From: Lathyrus oleraceus | Lineage: Eukaryota > Streptophyta > Magnoliopsida > Fabales > Fabaceae | DNA: 64,000 nt | Direction of reading: 5' to 3' | Assembly: GCF_024323335.1 (NCBI RefSeq) | Contig: NC_066581.1 | Span: forward strand, 181,839,330 to 181,903,329 | Shown: piece by piece, positions 34,029-45,720 of the stretch | How positions within the stretch are numbered: the stretch's first letter is position 1 | Layout of the letters: each line of letters opens with the position of its first letter | Translations under genes and position numbers: made by a program | The notes under the pieces: model-generated | Seen by the model: the letters and a program-made list of their open reading frames with translations, nothing else | Database searches by the model: none | Told to the model about the DNA's origin: nothing

Positions 34029-36480
34029 GTTAATTCTTAAACCCATTGAACATAATGATCCAACGCCATCTCCCAATTATGAATTCCCTGTATTCGAGGC
34101 AGAGGAAGATGATGTTGAAGGGATTCCTGACGAGATTACCCGTCTCCTTGAGCATGAGAAGAAGATCATTCAGCCGCATCTCGAAGATCTGGAAACAGTC
34201 AACTTAGGGTCTGAGGATTGTGTTCGCATGGTGAAGATTGGGGCACTTCTTGAAGAGTCTGTCAAGAAGAGGTTGATCAGTTTGCTACGAGAATATTTCG
34301 ATATCTTTGCTTGGTCATATGAAGACATGTCGGGTCTAGATACAGATATTGTGCAACATTTCCTGCCTTTGAAGCATGAGTGCGTGCCTGTGAAGCAGAA
34401 GCTCAGAAGAACTCATCCAGATATGGCGGTGAAGATCAAAGAGGAAGTTCATAAGCAAATTGATGCGGGGTTTCTGGTGACTTCTACATATCCTCAATGG
34501 GTGGCCAACATTGTGTCTGTGCCTAAGAAAGATGGAAAAGTCCGTATGTGTGTTGATTACAGAGATTTGAATAAAGCTAGTCCGAAAGATGATTTCCCTC
34601 TACCACACATTGATATGTTGGTAGACAATACAGCTAAATTCAAAGTCTTTTCCTTTATGGACGGATTTTCCGGTTATAATCAAATCAAGATGGCACCCGA
34701 AGATATGGAGAAGACAACATTCATCACACCTTGGGGAACATTCTGTTATCGAGTGATGCCCTTCAGTTTGAAGAACGCCGGAGCCACGTATCAACGAGCT
34801 ATGACTACCTTGTTTCATGATATGATGCACAAGGAGATAGTGGTCTATGTTGATGATATGATTGCTAAGTCCCGAACGGAAGTTGAACATGTTGAGCATT
34901 TGTTGAAGCTTTTTCAGCGTCTGAGGAAGTTTAGACTTCGTCTGAATCCGAACAAATGTACATTTGGAGTCCGTTCCGGCAAGTTGTTGGGTTTTGTTGT
35001 CAGCGAGAGAGGTATTGAGGTTGATCCTGCAAAGGTCAAAGCAATACAAGAGATGCCTGCGCCCAAAACTGAAAAGCAAGTCCGAGGTTTTCTTGGCCGC
35101 TTGAACTACATTTCCAGATTTATATCCCACATGACTGCCACATGTGCACCGATATTCAAGCTCCTCCGGAAAGATCAGTCTCATGATTGGACCGAGGATT
35201 GCCAGAAATCTTTCCACAGTATCAAAGAGTATCTGTCTGAACCTCCGATCTTGTCTCCTCCTGTAGAAGGAAGACCTCTGATTATGTATCTGACTGTTCT
35301 TGAAGACTCGATGGGTTGTGTACTCGGTCAACAAGATGAATCAGGGAAGAAAGAATCTGCTATCTACTACCTCAGTAAGAAGTTTAATGATTGTGAGTCT
35401 CGATACTCTATGCTTGAGAAGACGTGTTGTGCTTTGGCTTGGGCTGCTAAGCGTTTGCGCCAGTACATGATAAATCATACAACTTGGTTGATATCCAGAA
35501 TTGATCCAATTAAGTATATCTTTGAGAAGCCTTCTTTAACCGGGAGGATTGCCCGCTGGAAGATGTTGTTGTCTGAGTATGATATTGAGTATCGAGCTCA
35601 GAAAGCCTTTAAAGGTAGTATCTTGGCTGACCATTTAGCGCACCAGCCGATAGAAGATCATCAGTCTGTTCAGTACGACTTCTCAGACGAGGAGATTCTG
35701 TATTTGAAAATGAAAGATTGTGATGAGCCTACACTTGATGAAGGTCCGGAACCTGGTTCCAGATGGACGATGGTGTTTGATGGCGCTGTGAATCAGTATG
35801 GAAATGGAATTAGGGCAGTAATCATTACTCCTCATGGCACACATATTCCGTTTACAGCAAGGCTAACTTTCAAATGCACAAATAATATGGCTGAGTACGA
35901 AGCCTGTATTATGGGACTGGAAGAATGCATTGATTTGAGAATTAAGCATCTTGATGTGTATGGTGATTCGGCCCTGGTTGTCAATCAGATCAAGGGTGAA
36001 TGGGAGACGAATCAGCCCAGTCTCATTCCGTATAGAGATTATGCAAGAAGGATTTCAACATTCTTTACAGAAGTTGATTTTCATCATATTCCTCGAGAAG
36101 ATAATCGGATGGCAGATGCTCTTGCTACGCTTGCTTCCATGATTGTGGACAGACTTTGGAATGAAGTACCCAATATTGCCGTGATGCGCTTGGATAGACC
36201 AGCTCATGTATTTGCAGTTGAAGAAGTGAATGATGACAAGCCTTGGTATTTTGATATTAAGAATTTCCTCCAGAACCAGGTCTTCCCGCCTGGGGCATCT
36301 GTGAAAGATAGGAAAACTTTGAGGAGGTTGTCAGGCAGTTTCTACCTCAGTGGTGAAGTGATGTATAAGAGAAATTTTGACATGGTTTTGCTCAGATGCG
36401 TGGAGAGACACGAAGCAAACCTGTTGATGACTGAGGTCCATGAGGGTTCATTTGGTATTCATTCCAAAGGACATGCCATG
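34029..36480 (+). pseudogene. E pol exon: RT, RNase H, second RNase H, start of integrase
   Basis: After a linker (KPIEHNDPTPS) the RT shows MCVDYRDLNKASPKDDFPLP, FSFMDGFSGYNQIKM, and catalytic VYVDDMIAKS (Asp pair at 34852-34857). Ty3 RNase H follows (YLTVLEDSMGCVLGQQ, YSMLEKTCCALAWA). Then comes a second, archaeal-type RNase H typical of the Tat lineage: MVFDGAVNQYGNGIRAV, NNMAEYEACIMGLE, VYGDSALVVNQIKGEWE, EDNRMADALA. Its third motif has Arg where Gly is usual (GIRAV). The integrase zinc domain begins (EVHEGSFGIHSKGH) and is cut by F at 36480. No stop lies in this exon. Confidence 0.93.
36476..36480. repeat. Target site duplication of F, left copy (CCATG)
   Basis: CCATG precedes the F LTR and recurs at 56423-56427. 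The pol frame passes through both flanks in the same phase. Confidence 0.95.
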
Positions 36481-39400
36481 TGTAGCACCTCAAATTTGCA
36501 CCTCCCATTTTGTACATTCATTCTCATATTAGGTCATTAACATTACATAGTCCACTGCATAGCATTGCATTGTCCTTTGCCCAAGTGCAAGTCATCAGAC
36601 AAGATTAGGTCAAGATGATTAGGAGATCAGTTAATCAAGCAAGCAAGTGCAATCCCTATTGAGGCAAAGCCCTAGGGTTGATTCATCAAGTTCATGTGAC
36701 CTAGGGATCATTTTGGGGTGGTTTGGCCAAAGATTGGATGATCAAAGCTCAACAGTCAAGCTGAATTTCATCTAAAACCCTAGAAAGTCAACTGTGGTCA
36801 ACTACGCCTGAAAACAAGGATTTGAAGGTGAGAAATGGTTAGAAAGGCCTCATTCATGTCCATACAAGTCTCATTTGACATTTCAAAGATCAAGATTGAA
36901 GAATTTGAGGTCAGATGAAAAGTTTCCAAAAATAGTAAGTGACCTGTAATTTCAAACTGCCAAAAATGGAAAGGTCTTCTCCTCAAATTTACATCATCAT
37001 AAAAGCTTCAAATGGAATTTTGTCCAACATGAAAGTTGAAGATCTTGCTCTCACCTTTCCAAAAACTCCAAGAACATCCATTTCTCATGTGTGGTTGGCA
37101 AGTTATGATCAAATCATTATCAAGAAATTTTGAACTTCAAAGTGGGATAACTTTCACACCATTTGGCCAAATTGAGTGGGGTTTTTTGCTACAATCTCCA
37201 TTTGACATGTTCTATCCAAATCATTCATCATATTTCATCAAAAGTCATCACATCAAAATGGCATTTTTCAAGTGACTTGAATTTAAAAAAAAGGAGGGAG
37301 AAAAGTGACTTTTCAAACTACGCATTTGCCACACATAATTCCACTTGAATTTGGTCTTAAATGAAATTTGGAGTGTGTTTGGACAGGTTTTCGTGCACTG
37401 TAGCAAGGCATTGCATACATGAGGTTATTTTGGCCAATTACACATAAACTTGCATTTTCACTAATCACTTTGGTTTTGGCTAAGCTTGATTAACAAAGTT
37501 GATTAACAGCACATATAAATAGTTAATCCTAACTGAATTCATCATGAACATCTCATTTGAACAGATCTAGATCAAGAATTGCACAATTCTCTCAAAACTT
37601 TTTCTCTCATTTCTCTGCAAAATCTTCATAGAACTTGCATTGATCTTTGTTGTTCCAACATACACAAGCTTATTGGAGTTGAATTGAAGCAAGGAATAGC
37701 CACTGTTGAGCCAAATCGAGGACTGTAGCAAGAAGCTCCATCAATGGCATTTGGAAATTTGAGCTACTTCAAGGACAATTAAGCCACGATCCATCATCCA
37801 TTCATCAACTGGAGCATTGTAGAGCTGCTGTTTGCACATTTCAAACCTTGAAAATCACAATTCCATTACTGCACTTCGATTAAGGTTAGTTTTCGATGAT
37901 CGAGATTCATGAAATTGTGCTATGTATCTGATAGATCATTCCATGAGGAGTAGGTTGAGCTTTATAGTTTGGATTTTCATCAAGAAATGAGAGAGATATG
38001 TGGATTTCAATTTTGATGTGCAAAACTTTCCTTGCTCGATCTGGATTTGTTAGTATGAATTAGGATGAGTCATGTTAGGATTGTTGTTGTGCTTGAGAAG
38101 ACGAATCTATTGATGTATCATTTGTTGATTTCTGCGAAAATTGTTCATCACCTGGATTTTGGATGAAGAACATGTTGAATGCGCGCACGAACCCTAGCCA
38201 GAACGCGTTTGATCTTCATATTCGTTTGTTTTGCATGGTTTTGATGTTTGTATGCCATGAAGCCACTCACGCGTCGCCACCTGGATTAGTGAAAGGCGCC
38301 AGGTTTGAATTTGGAGCCAGTTCGATTCTGGCAGATAGCGCTTTTCATTTTGTGTCTTTGGCAATTTTCTCATTTCACTTATCATGTTCACCTTGCTTTG
38401 TTCATCTTTCTTTTAATTTTTCACCACACTAAATAATTCATATCTCATTCAATATTTGTCCAATTAACATGAGGTTTTTTCCATGATGATCCTTACCATG
38501 CCTAGTATTTTTTGATGATTTTTGTGGAAATTGTGCACGTGTGGATTTCTGTTTTGGCTAGGGTTTGCTCATACATGTCATTTGTTGCACCTTGTTTACC
38601 ATTTTGATCATGAAATGATGATGCTTAATTGGATGGAGCTGAAACTTTGTGTGCATAATCTAGACACCTTAAGGAGCATTTTGGTATATAGTTTGTGATT
38701 TTTGCATTCCTGGATTGTGAGATATGCTATGATCATTAGAGGTGTGACAATTTGTGTCACACCATTTCATGTCCAACTTCTTGATTTTTGTTACCATGCC
38801 ATATGAACTCAAGATGACCTGAATTTTTGCATGTTGAATCTTTCGGATGTTAAGTTTTAATGTGAACTTTTGTGGATTTTTTGAGTGCATTTCCAATTTG
38901 ATTGAGGTTTTCTTCCCTGTTTGACCAAATGTGAACTTTTTGTGAGTCATGATTTTATTTGATTTGTGAGATTCTCATTGTTTATTGGATGGACTTGAAA
39001 CTTTGCATGTGTATTATAGACATCTTGAAGTTTGCCATGGCTTTGGTTTCACTCATTTATCTTATGCCAATTCTGTTTTATGAATGATTTATGTTGATGC
39101 ATGATTTGGTGCCTTGTATGAGCTTGTTTGAACATGTCTTGACTTGACGAATTTAATTGACTTGCTTCCCTTTGTCCAAATGACTTGAAATTTGGTGTGT
39201 AGCTCATGTTATGAATGCTGATTGACCATGAATGTTTTGGGAATTTATTGAAATGTTTATGAGTTGATTTGAGTTGAATCTTTCTGTTTGCTTCTATGAG
39301 CTTCAAATTGTATGCTTTGTACTCTTTGCCTCATGAAATGATAATGGTTGATGATATGAATGTGAGACCACTTGGATTTGTTTCTTATTTGATTAATCTT

Positions 39401-41222
39401 GATTTTTGATAAGTGTCATGTTCTGTTGTGAATTATTTCTCTCATTTTGACCCTAGGCCTTGTCCTAGAGGTTTGCTTCTCACATTTGAGCTTTGTTTCA
39501 AGTCAAAGAGCATAATTGCTTATGCTTGATGATGTGCACTCAATTGGAGTTGGTTTATTGCTTGTCTATGACTAACCTTGAGTTTGTTGTGTAGGCATTG
39601 AGACTTATGCTTATGCCTTGTGGCTTGCACCTTTGTGCATTAATGCTTGTTATCTGTTTGTGCTGTGGACTTGTAATTTTCTGTTTGACTTTTGTTTGAG
39701 CTGAGTACTGATTATGTTGGATTGATTTCAGGTACCTTAGTTGCTATAGTTCCTTTGTGAACTTGCTTTTGCTTTGCTTGCTAGCTTGAGCATTGAGGTA
39801 TAATGATTTCTTCTCCATGTAGTCTGGAAGACCTGGCCTGTTACTTGGCCAGGCACCTGTCTGAAGTCCTCCTTAAGAGGCAATGCTTGTGATTGTTTAT
39901 TTTTGTCCCCAAGCAGGAAAAGACCTTTGATAAGGCAATTGGCAGACACAAGAGATGTGCAATCCATCTCCTGCTATTCAGTTGAGTCGTCCCTCTGCTC
40001 ACACCACTGTGTTGATGCATTGTAGACATTAACCCAAGATCCTTGTACAGTTGTACAGTTGAGTCAGTGTCATAAGTGTAGAAGGGTTCCCACTTTCTGA
40101 ACCCACACTTCTTTGTCTGAAGCTCTCCCAGGCCAGGGATAAGAGCTGTGAAGTCTCATCTTCACTCACCTTTCATCAGCTTCACCTTAACTCTCAATGT
40201 TAAGGTTAAGAGCTAACATCACCCCGATACAGTTGGTTTGCTTTGCAGCCTAACCCTTGTTTGAGCCCCACTTGTGTGTATATAGTGTGTGTTATTTGTG
40301 TTTGTTTGCCTTGCTTTGCCTGTGCTGAATAGGATAGCTTGCTCCCTGTGCAAGTTAGATAGCAACCTTGACTTAGGGATGATTTGCATGATAACATCTA
40401 GGCTCGAGTCGTAGTCTCCCTAGTTGTGTCTCCCTCTGTTATCTGGTTAGGCTAGTCCTTTGTCCCTGTGTAGGGGAACTACGTCGCCCTGATCCTCATA
40501 CCAGATGAGGTACGTAGGCAGGAGATGAGTTGATCTCTCCGGGCGCCCTTTTGTTTTGTCTTTGTGTGTGTCAGGAGATGGATATAAGCCCAGCGATTGG
40601 CATTCCGTATCCTCTTGTTGTGTGCTTGGAGTCCGGTATAAGTCCATCAAGTGGCATCTGGTTTCCAGTGTGGGTGTGTTTGGTCCGGAAGCTGATATAA
40701 GTCCAGCGATTGGCATTCGGGTTCCATGTTTGCCTGTGTCTGTGTGGTTTTGTTTGTGTGCGTTAGTCGAGCTACGAATGCTCTGATTCTTCTTAGTCCA
40801 AGAAGATACGTATGCATAGGATGCGACATCCTAGCGAGCATGTGTTTTCCCCCAGTCCGAACTACTTCGACTCTGATGTCTATGCTTGATAGACTAAGTA
40901 GGCCCAGGATACGATATCCTGCCGAGTCAGTCTTGTTTGTTTTCTTGTGTCTCTTTCAGCCAGTGTTTGTTTGTTTATGAGCAGTGTTTTAGCAACCATT
41001 TTCCTTCCTTTTGTGGGTGGATCCCGTCGAGTACGACGGATACGTAGGGGTGCTAATACCTTCCCTTCGCATCACCGACTCCCGATCCCATTCTCTTTAG
41101 TCGCGAGACCATGTCTTTTCCAGGTTTACTTCGAGCGTTTCCTTTCCCTCTTTTGGGATAAATAACGCACGGTGGCGGCTCTGTTGTTCTTGTTTCCCGC
41201 CGGTTTTTCACGTAATGCGATA
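36481..41222 (+). repeat. 5' LTR of F (4742 bp)
   Basis: It begins TGTAGCACCTC and ends GCGATA, where the right LTR has GCGACA, so the terminal CA has become TA. The primer site follows. TATAAATA at 37514-37521 is the likely promoter. Matches to D and 51658-56422 run along the whole length. Confidence 0.95.
38741..38763 (+). other. Conserved LTR hairpin GGTGTGACA / TGTCACACC (F left copy)
   Basis: Same arms and loop as in E (25118-25140) and the F right LTR (53940-53962). Confidence 0.75.
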
Positions 41223-41224
41223 GC

Positions 41225-41242
41225 TGGTGACTCTGCTGGGGA
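41225..41242 (+). promoter_or_regulatory. Primer-binding site of F (tRNA-Arg type)
   Basis: TGGTGACTCTGCTGGGGA starts two bases after the LTR. It differs from the E site by one base. Confidence 0.85.
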
Positions 41243-42309
41243 TAAAGTGAAGTTGACCTCTTGCTGGTCCATCTTCCCTAAGCGAGTCTCTCCTAGCGCT
41301 CTCTAGGTTAGGCTTTTGGTTGCTATTTGCTGTTGTTTATTGCATTCATTTATTTATTGTTTGCATTTATGTGTGCATTTATGTTTGCATTCATTCATAT
41401 TCATCTGCTGGTTGTGTTGTGTTCTCTTTGTTTGGGGTGGGAGTTACTCGAGGTAAAAGGCCCAATACCCAGGCTATGAGTGAAATCTAGGAAACCTAGG
41501 AATAGAGTGATTCATGGGAAGCGGGTGGTATGCGCCACTTAGCGGAACATTGATATCACGAGCAGTTCAGACTCTGATGGGGTATTATCGGTGCATACGT
41601 CGGGTGTGCACAGGATGATATTCTTGAAAGGGTTGTTTATCCTTCGTTTCTCTCGACCTTACCCTGGCCTAGATGACACCCGTGAATGGGGGGGAATAAT
41701 CTTTATTACAGGTACTGTTGGTGACTTGTTGGTGACTCTGGGTACTGATGGTGACCGTGAATTATGGACATTTATTTCTGGGACGCCGGAGTTCTGTCCG
41801 TGGTTTATCAGCAGGTTCCGTTTATTTCGGATACCCGGGTCGAATTTGAGAGTGCCTGTTCAGAGGATCTGGCTGTCATCCGTTTAGTGGATGTTCCTGT
41901 GATGATAGTGATGTAATCTCCGGTTCCGTTTATTTCGGAACTTCCCAAGTCGGATTTATGGTGACTTAGTCCCTCAAATGATTGATGACTGGTTCAGAGA
42001 CTTGATGGGTCTTCAGATGACTTGGTGGCACAGTGACCTGCATTCATGCATTTGCATCATTCCCATCCTGCATTCATCTGCATTTAGCTCATGTCTACTC
42101 GTACTCGGGGTCCATCTTTGATTAAGATTCTGGTTGAGAGACATCCAGATGTCCGAATGTTATTGATGAAAAAAAATTATTTGTCTCAGTGACGCTAGAA
42201 TCAAAGGACAAAATATTCCTGGTACGGATAGACATTTCATGTGTGAGTCATACTAACCCATTTGCTGTTTTGTAGGTGTCAACCGGTGCGCAAAGCTCTT
42301 TTGTTCAGG
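41243..42309 (+). other. F leader, non-coding, ORF1 absent
   Basis: About 1.07 kb without a conserved ORF. E has ORF1 between its leader and gag; F has nothing similar. Weak repeats occur (for example GTTCCGTTTATTTCGGA-like stretches near 41816-41940). A possible splice acceptor TTTTGTAG lies near 42268-42275. Confidence 0.6.
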
Positions 42310-43602
42310 ATGGATCCACCCAGCGCCGACCTTCTTGAGATGAAAGAAATGATAAGGGAGTTGTTCAGTGTGGTGCAAGGGCTTGCCGTGGGGCAGAAAG
42401 CAATGACTGAGAGATTGGAAAGAATTGAAGGCTGGATGATCAAGGAGAAAGTTCAGGGAAAGGCTCTGTCAGCCGAAGCAAACAACCCCTCTGATACTGT
42501 GACAAAGAAACCATCTGGCAGTGGTCCACTCAAAAGGGAGGTTGAATCAGGAGGTGTGGAGACAAAGAAAGAACGCGGTAAGGATCGTTATCACCCTTAC
42601 GCTATCGCTGTAATCATTCCTGTTGATAACCCAACTGTACCACAGCAACAACCACCACCTCAACAGAAAGCACCGAAAGCTAAGAGCCAGGTGAAGAAGA
42701 AGAAGGAGGATCGTCAGTTTGAGGAGCCACCTGTGACCTATACCATTCTGTTCAAGAGGTTGAGGGATTTGGGGTTAGTCCGACCAAGGATATTGATTCC
42801 CATAGAACGGCAGCGGATGCCTCCAAACTATGATGAGAATGCTAAGTGTGATTTCCATTCCGGTGCGCCCGGACACAGCATTGAGGGTTGTAGAGCTTTC
42901 AAACATGTTGTTCAGGACATGATAGATTCCAAGGCCATCAGCTTAGCACAGATAATGAATGGGAATGTCAACCCCATACCCAGGCAGGGTCCTATAAAGG
43001 TGAAGATGGTAAAAAAGGATAAGAAAGGAATGGAGGTGACTGAGGAGAATCAGTCAAAGGTTCCCATATCTGTGGTCCCAAAACCTCTGACGCAGGACGG
43101 AGCTTTCCCTGTTGTTGATAATTGTTGTGTGGCCGTCACCACAGAGGGGTGTGCATTGATGGGGGACACAATCCAGAGCATGATGGAAGTAGAAATGGAC
43201 GGTGAAAAGGTTGAAACACCAAGTCAAGCAATTGAAACCGTCAAGGTGGAGAATGCCCTTGTTGTTGAGAAGGAAAAGAAGTTGTCCATCTCTTCTTATA
43301 AGCAAGCCCTAGAGGTGGTGAAGAACCAAGAAGCCCAAGGCTGGGGCAGGATCATTGACATCGTGGTAAAGGCAGACATGTTTGGGGTTGGCTACCAACC
43401 GGATCAAGAGTCGTCTAGACCAAGCAGAGGACGTCGTCCATCGTACACCTTTGTTAGTGCAGGAATGCTGAATCCTGATCATGCCTGTTCAGTGGGTGAA
43501 GAGACTGATCGTGACCGCGAGCTCGAGTTGTGGATAAAATCGTGCATACCAGAGAATTGGAAGGCCTCCAAGATCGCCACTGTCACTCATCCAGAAGAAT
43601 AG
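42310..43602 (+). CDS. F gag-like protein (430 aa), intact ORF lacking gag core and protease
   Basis: The start is MDPPSADLLEMKEMI. The N-terminus has a coiled coil (REL..VVQGL.., MTERLERIEGW), then Lys-rich linkers. The middle matches the nucleocapsid side of Tat-lineage gag: FEEPPVTYTILFKRLRDLG, IPIERQRMPPNY, then a zinc-knuckle-like CDFHSGAPGHSIEGC at residues 180-194 and FKHVVQDMIDSKAI. The retropepsin DTG motif seen in E is absent. The C-terminus matches the segment after protease (ISSYKQALEVV, WGRIIDIVVKADMFGVGYQP). So the capsid core and protease were removed while the frame stayed open. I infer an RNA-binding gag remnant. Upstream in-frame codons extend it to 42262. Confidence 0.8.
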   Translation: MDPPSADLLEMKEMIRELFSVVQGLAVGQKAMTERLERIEGWMIKEKVQGKALSAEANNPSDTVTKKPSGSGPLKREVESGGVETKKERGKDRYHPYAIAVIIPVDNPTVPQQQPPPQQKAPKAKSQVKKKKEDRQFEEPPVTYTILFKRLRDLGLVRPRILIPIERQRMPPNYDENAKCDFHSGAPGHSIEGCRAFKHVVQDMIDSKAISLAQIMNGNVNPIPRQGPIKVKMVKKDKKGMEVTEENQSKVPISVVPKPLTQDGAFPVVDNCCVAVTTEGCALMGDTIQSMMEVEMDGEKVETPSQAIETVKVENALVVEKEKKLSISSYKQALEVVKNQEAQGWGRIIDIVVKADMFGVGYQPDQESSRPSRGRRPSYTFVSAGMLNPDHACSVGEETDRDRELELWIKSCIPENWKASKIATVTHPEE

Positions 43603-43847
43603 TATTTTTGTGTTTTCAATTATGTTTGCATGAAAACCCTACGTTTTGCCCGAAACGTAGTGGTCCATTGTAAGGGCCATCTCATGTGTTTCATTGTGCA
43701 ACATTTTGCATCAGTAATAAATGGATGTTTTTGTGATTAAAAGCGGTGTTCCCTGTTTTTCACTTATTTTTGCAGTTTTAAGAAATAAAAATGGCAATGT
43801 TTTTCTTTCTGCTTTCCTTTTGATTTATTTGGTTCCGACCTCAAAAG
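43603..43847 (+). other. F spacer corresponding to the Ogre intron
   Basis: AT-rich sequence between the gag-like stop and the RT linker, in the position of the E intron. A T-rich acceptor-like TTTTTGCAG lies near 43768-43776. Donor and phase were not worked out. Confidence 0.5.
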
Positions 43848-45720
43848 TGATTATCCTCCTGGTCTCATTGATAACAATTCGGTTACACCTCTGTATGACT
43901 TCGACAATCCGATCTATCATGCCGAAGAATAAGGCGAAGAAGATGGTGATCTGCTGGAACTAGCCAGGTTGTTGAAACAAGAGGAGAAGGTGATTCAACC
44001 GCACGAGGAGCGATTCAAGATTGTTATTCCAAACACCGCCGAGGTCGGAAAGGAAGTGAAAGATGGAGCCGCTTCAGAGGCAAATGTCAAGAGCAGAATG
44101 GTAGCCCTGTTGAAAGAGCATGGGGATACCTTCACCTGGTCATATCAGGATATGCCAAGGTCGGATACCGATGTCGTTAAGCACAAGCTACCATGGAGAG
44201 AAGATTGTCCTCTAATGAAGCAGAACGACGGTGCCACGTATCAGAGTGACTTTGTTTCATGATATGATTCATCGAGGAATCAAATGCTATGTTGATGACA
44301 TGATAGCAAAGTCCCAGGTAGAAAAAGGGCATCTGGTGGATCCGGGACAAGTCGTTTGACCAGATCAAGACAACTCAGACTGAGGTTGAGTCCGAATCAG
44401 TGCAGTTGTGGAGTGCTGTCCGGTAAGTTGCCTAGGCTTATTGTGAACGAAAGAGGAATCGAGGTCGATCCTGCAAAAAAAAAAAAAAAAAAAAAAAAAG
44501 AAAGAAAGAAAAGAAAAGAAGAAGAAAAAGCAATGCAAGAAATGCCTGAACCGAACCGAAAACAAGAGAGCGAACGGTCAGGTGGATAATGGTTGCCAAG
44601 GGGCATTGAAAAATAAGTTGCAGGAACCTCTGATTCTGATGACTCTGGTAGAGAGACGGTCATTAAATCTGTAAGTGACAGCCCTCAAGGGGTATATGAG
44701 GTGCGTATTGGGTCAGCATGACAAGTCTGGTTGAAAAGAGCATGCAATTTACCTAAGCAAAAAGTTTATCGACTGTGAAACAATACACTCACTGCTCGAG
44801 AAAACTTGATGTACTTTGGCATAGGCTGCTCGCCGACTGAGACAGCATGCTGGTTCATACCACTTTGTGGACGTCCGAGATGGATCCTATCAAGTATGTG
44901 CTTGAGAAGCTAGCATTGACCGGACGGGTTGCGAGAGGGCAAATGATGTTGATTGAACACGGTATTCAAAGTACCTCCCAAAAAGCAGTAAGAGGAAGTG
45001 TAATGTCTGATTATCTCGCCCAGCAACCCGTACCAAGGGAGTTTGAGTTCCCTGATGAGGACATCTCGAGGTGCTCAAATCGAAAGATTGAGAGTAACCG
45101 ATCCCGGAGGAGGGGCCTGACCCTGAATCCGAACGGATTCTGATGTCTGATGGGGAGGTTAAGGTGAATGAGTTAATGTTTCCCGGATAACCTTTGAATG
45201 CACCAACGATGGTGGCTGAGTGCAAAGTTGGTATCCCGGGTACCGAACCGCGATGCGTGCATCTACTAGGGCAACGCCTTTCTCATTCAGTATGGGCTGG
45301 AAGTGATATTACCTACTGATATTGACTACTGAGGTCTAGGCCTGACTGAGGAAAAGGGGCTGACAGTTACTTGTCATGAGGCAGTTGTACCCAGTGAATG
45401 AAGCGTATTGTTAACCAAGAAGTGCGACCTCGTGCGTACCACGTGAGTGGGTTGGTGTTGAAAAGGATCCTTCCTCAATGATCGTGGGGCAAATGGATAA
45501 ACAGTTATGGATCCCATCAGTGGTCAGAGAGGTTTTCTCTGATAAAGCCTTGTTGCTGACAACCACAGATGATGAAGATTTTCCATCCCCTGTGAATGCG
45601 GACGCAGTTAGAAAATACTTCGTAAAATTGACCCGCTGGACAAAAAGAATAAAAGAGTCCAGGCAAAAAAGGGCATCCCGGCGAACCAAAGGAAAAAGAA
45701 AAGGCTTGGGCAAAAGTTAG
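43848..45720 (+). pseudogene. F pol remnants (RT, RNase H, integrase C-terminus)
   Basis: The RT linker begins DYPPGLIDNNSVTPLYDFDNP, hits TAA at 43930-43932, and goes on to TFTWSYQDMPRSDTDVVKHKLP. About 130 residues of RT fingers and palm are then missing and the sequence jumps to NDGATYQ, followed in another frame by CYVDDMIAKS (near 44290). RLRLSPNQCSCGVLSGKLP and GIEVDPAK lead into a 25-A tract. RNase H scraps follow (DPIKYVLEKLALTGRVAR near 44885). The end of integrase is seen at 45411-45650 (FPSPVNADAVRKYFV). Nothing enzymatic can remain. Confidence 0.87.
44475..44530 (+). repeat. 25-base A tract and GAAA-type microsatellite inside F pol
   Basis: A25 at 44475-44499 is followed by GAAAGAAAGAAAAGAAAAG-like sequence. 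It replaces the codons between GIEVDPAK and AMQEMPEP of the RT-RNase H connection. Confidence 0.9.

Noticed and set aside
37036..40980. Open frames repeated in both F LTRs (for example 40556-40786 and 55756-55986)
   Set aside because: Conservation between the two is explained by LTR identity from one insertion, not by protein selection.
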